Below, one piece after another: positions 4,941-6,927 of a DNA stretch of 6,927 nucleotides (positions are counted from its first letter, which is position 1; each line of letters begins with the position of its first letter). A model generated the notes under the pieces. The model did not search any database. It saw only the letters and a list, made by a program, of their open reading frames with translations, and was not told where the DNA came from. Both the position numbers and the translations under genes were made by a program. The stretch spans positions 1 to 6,927 of the forward strand of contig CALAVD010000224.1 in the NCBI GenBank assembly GCA_937892085.1, given 5' to 3'. This stretch comes from an uncultured Prevotellaceae bacterium (GTDB lineage: Bacteria; Bacteroidota; Bacteroidia; Bacteroidales; Muribaculaceae).

Positions 4941-6221
4941 TCATTTAGTGTAAAAATCAATTAGTTGCTGTATGGAGCGGCTGCACACGGGGCAAAACTC
5001 TGGCACCTTGAGGGTCTTCATCATGCAGTTTGGGGTGGGGCGGTACACGCCTTTAAGCACGCAACCGGCGCCTTCGTAGAGACCTATGGTCTGTGTGTCG
5101 TAATTCTTCTCATCGGCAGTGCTGATAGTGATATTGTCGCTATGCATCAGGTTTTTCCACTTCGAGCCGAAATCCACGAGGGTGGTAATGTTCTGCGCCC
5201 ACGGTTCTACATTGAGGGGGAAGTCGTTAGGCTCTTCTCCAGGGTAGGCATACTCGTCGGCGAGAGCCACAAAAGAGTGCCCAAACTCATGCACGAGCAC
5301 TTCGATAAAGAGGGGGTGCTTAGTCATGAGCAGGTTGAGGGTGTTGTAGATGCCACCTCCGCCGTAGCGGTCGGTGTTGACCATCACGATGATGTGCTCG
5401 TAGGGGGTGCCGGCGATGGCATCGTGCATCTGCTTGATGCGCTGGGTGGTGAGGTAGCGCGGTGTGCCGAAGGTGTCGAAACTCGACCCTATTGCGGTGT
5501 TGTGCCACACCCCTTCGCTGGGAATCGAGGGGCCGCTGTCGCGTGACGGCGTGAGCACCGCAATCACGTTGAAGCTGTCGCGCATCGTCTTGAACGGCTC
5601 GAAGCTGAAAAGCCCCTCTACGCCTTTGTAGCAGTCGTTTAGGAAATCGTCCATCTGCTCTTGCGTATATCCCTCGGCGACGAAGGCGATGTTGATGCCT
5701 CGCTCTGGGTGTGCTGCCTTGTTGAGGGTGACATATTGCGGCACATTGGTCTCGCCTTTGTGGACAATGGTGCAGTCGGTGGGATACACTTTGTGGCTTA
5801 TTGTGGCAATAACTTCATGGCGGTGGTTAAAGAGGTTCATCTCCACCACTACCGAGTCGCGTGGCATAGGCACCAGCTCCACGCACTCAAAGGCTTTGGG
5901 TGCCAGGTGGGCATCGTCGAGGTCGAGCCATTCCTGGAACAGGGTGCTGAAGGTGTGCAGGTAAATAAGCTCGCCCGTTGCGGCAAGGCGCATCTCAATA
6001 GTGGCAGCGCCATGCACGGGAATCTCGGTGAGGCGCTGGTGCTTGCCGTGCCATCCGGGCATGCGGCTCATGCCGTCGAGTGCGATGTGCTGGCTGTGCA
6101 CATCACCACTCAGTATGTAGTCGAGTCGCAGTGTGGAGTCAACAAAATGCTTGTTAAAATTCTGAGCTTGAGTACTCAAGAATGCCGCTAAAAAGAGAAA
6201 AAATAACTTGAAATACTTCAT
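4941..6221 (-). CDS. Secreted M64 (IgA peptidase family) zinc metallopeptidase
   Basis: A predicted exported zinc endopeptidase acting in the periplasm, at the surface or outside the cell. The 426-residue protein starts with a Sec signal peptide (MKYFKLFFLFLAAFLSTQAQ, cleavage near residue 20). An N-terminal beta-rich M64_N-type domain (about 22-150) contains FNKHFVDSTLRLDY and the LFQEWLD block. The Peptidase_M64 domain (about 155-426) follows. The zinc site is HEFGH at 311-315 with Asp322 of ADEY as the probable third ligand. INIAFVAEGYT at 176-186, GGGGIYN at 287-293 and the C-terminal CPVC at 410-413 also fit the family. All catalytic residues are present. The family name comes from the Clostridium ramosum IgA protease; IgA cleavage by this homologue cannot be assumed, and the substrate is unknown. 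The gene starts 48 nt after the GH2 stop, with no promoter motif seen between, so the two are probably one transcript. Confidence 0.94.
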   Translation of the reverse strand: MKYFKLFFLFLAAFLSTQAQNFNKHFVDSTLRLDYILSGDVHSQHIALDGMSRMPGWHGKHQRLTEIPVHGAATIEMRLAATGELIYLHTFSTLFQEWLDLDDAHLAPKAFECVELVPMPRDSVVVEMNLFNHRHEVIATISHKVYPTDCTIVHKGETNVPQYVTLNKAAHPERGINIAFVAEGYTQEQMDDFLNDCYKGVEGLFSFEPFKTMRDSFNVIAVLTPSRDSGPSIPSEGVWHNTAIGSSFDTFGTPRYLTTQRIKQMHDAIAGTPYEHIIVMVNTDRYGGGGIYNTLNLLMTKHPLFIEVLVHEFGHSFVALADEYAYPGEEPNDFPLNVEPWAQNITTLVDFGSKWKNLMHSDNITISTADEKNYDTQTIGLYEGAGCVLKGVYRPTPNCMMKTLKVPEFCPVCSRSIQQLIDFYTK

Positions 6222-6269
6222 TGTTTTAGTATTTAAAAAATCTGTAATCTAATAGAATTTATAGATTAT

Positions 6270-6927
6270 CTAATTACTCTCCACTCTCAACTTGATGGTG
6301 CGGTTGAGGTAGCCTTTTTTGCCCTTCACGCGCAGGGTGATGTCGCCAGGAGTTTTGCCGGCTTGCACCACCACCACGAGCTGGCCGTGGAAGAGCTTCA
6401 TCACTGGCTCGGTCATCACTTGCAGCGAGGTGGCGGCGCCGTTGCACACGCCGCGGAACGTGCCTGCCCCCTCAACGGCAAATTGCAGCTCGTCGTCGGC
6501 ATCGGGTAGGAGAGTGCCGTTCTTGTCGAGAAGGCTCACGGTGATGAATGCCAGGTCGTTGCCGTCGGCGCAGAGCGTGGTGCGGTCGGCATCGAGCTGC
6601 AGACGATGTGGCTTGCCGGCGGTCTTTACCGTTTTCTCACCGGCTTTCATGCCGTTCTCGTCATATACCACCACCTTTATCTCACCAGGCTCATACACCA
6701 CGTCGCGCCAGCGCAGGCGGTAGCGGTCGAGGCGGGTAGTGGGGTCTTTGGTGATGCGCCCTTGGCTCTTGCCGTTGACAAAAAGCTCGGCGGTGGGGAA
6801 GTCGGTGTAGCAATACACTGGCGTCACCTTGCCCTTGCGGTCGGGCCACGTCCAGTGTGGCAGCAGGTGTATAGTGTGGCTCTGCGTGTTCCAATGGCTG
6901 CGGTAGAGGTAGTAGCGGTCCTTGGGC
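6270..6927 (-). CDS. GH2 family glycoside hydrolase (beta-galactosidase-like), C-terminal part
   Basis: The frame is open to the right edge, so this is the last 218 residues of a larger protein, not a short gene starting at the internal GTG (6827). It opens with PKDRYYLYRSHW and HLLPHWTWP, then VTPVYCYTDFPTAELFVNGKSQGR at 34-57, the pattern of the DUF4982 beta-sandwich that follows the catalytic barrel in Bacteroidetes GH2 beta-galactosidases. A second sandwich (about 105-218, ADGNDLAFITVSLLDKNG, GAGTFRGVCNGAATS) matches the Glyco_hydro2_C5 type. The catalytic TIM barrel and its two glutamates lie outside the window, so activity and substrate cannot be read. Such enzymes are usually exported and remove beta-linked galactose or related sugars from dietary or host glycans. 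The M64 peptidase gene follows after 48 bases, which include a 7-bp A/T-rich stem (6245-6251 with 6262-6268). Confidence 0.93.
   Translation of the reverse strand, partial: PKDRYYLYRSHWNTQSHTIHLLPHWTWPDRKGKVTPVYCYTDFPTAELFVNGKSQGRITKDPTTRLDRYRLRWRDVVYEPGEIKVVVYDENGMKAGEKTVKTAGKPHRLQLDADRTTLCADGNDLAFITVSLLDKNGTLLPDADDELQFAVEGAGTFRGVCNGAATSLQVMTEPVMKLFHGQLVVVVQAGKTPGDITLRVKGKKGYLNRTIKLRVESN

Noticed and set aside
4965..6191. Long + strand frames opposite the M64 peptidase
   Set aside because: They lie wholly antisense to a full-length gene with intact zinc motif, and their Val/His/Gly-rich translations look like reverse-complement artefacts.
6245..6268. Stem TAATCTA/TAGATTA between the GH2 and M64 genes as a terminator
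   Set aside because: Seven nearly all A-T pairs, ten-base loop and no T-run; too weak to call.
6270..6827. Stand-alone 185-residue protein starting at GTG 6827
   Set aside because: The same frame stays open to the window edge and the added residues match the GH2 DUF4982 region, so it is the end of a larger enzyme.

Overview
The window looks like a chromosomal segment of a gut-type Bacteroidales bacterium, plausibly Muribaculaceae or Prevotellaceae. This is inferred from the protein sequences: a CysRS with a KMGKS loop, a Bacteroidetes-style M64 peptidase, a GH2 beta-galactosidase C-terminus and an R-G-I/L-type QueE. It also fits the gene starts, which lack Shine-Dalgarno sequences and have A/T-rich leaders. 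Genes are moderately GC-rich, while the spacers are strongly AT-rich and full of short tandem repeats. No rRNA, tRNA, CRISPR array or insertion sequence was recognised.

Layout. Two genes lie on the + strand: the 3' part of cysS (1-656) and a family 2 glycosyltransferase (724-1674). A gene-poor, AT-rich convergence zone follows (1675-2015), holding a 12-bp inverted repeat over the glycosyltransferase stop codon and a GC-rich hairpin facing the - strand genes. Everything else reads on the - strand, in transcription order from the right edge: the C-terminal part of a GH2 glycoside hydrolase (6927-6270), a secreted M64 metallopeptidase (6221-4941), an outer-membrane beta-barrel protein (4853-4140), a hexapeptide-repeat O-acetyltransferase (3850-3269), queE for 7-deazaguanine synthesis (3071-2481), and a DNPH1/Rcl-like deoxynucleotide N-hydrolase (2426-2016).

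Functional reading. The GH2 and M64 genes are 48 nt apart on one strand. They could be co-expressed as a glycan- plus peptide-degrading unit acting on host or dietary glycoproteins, with the beta-barrel protein next to them. queE and the DNPH1-like gene form a nucleotide-metabolism pair 54 nt apart. The glycosyltransferase and the acetyltransferase suit envelope polysaccharide or sugar modification but are not adjacent.

The least explained content is in the spacers. Three heptanucleotide arrays of a related consensus each sit just upstream of a start codon. There is also a nine-base-period TCTAGA array. A 17-nt motif around TTCAGCGAT occurs three times around the acetyltransferase gene and its upstream region, the third copy inverted. 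Finally, a perfect 13-bp hairpin lies inside the first codons of the glycosyltransferase. No complete new defence or mobile system could be supported.
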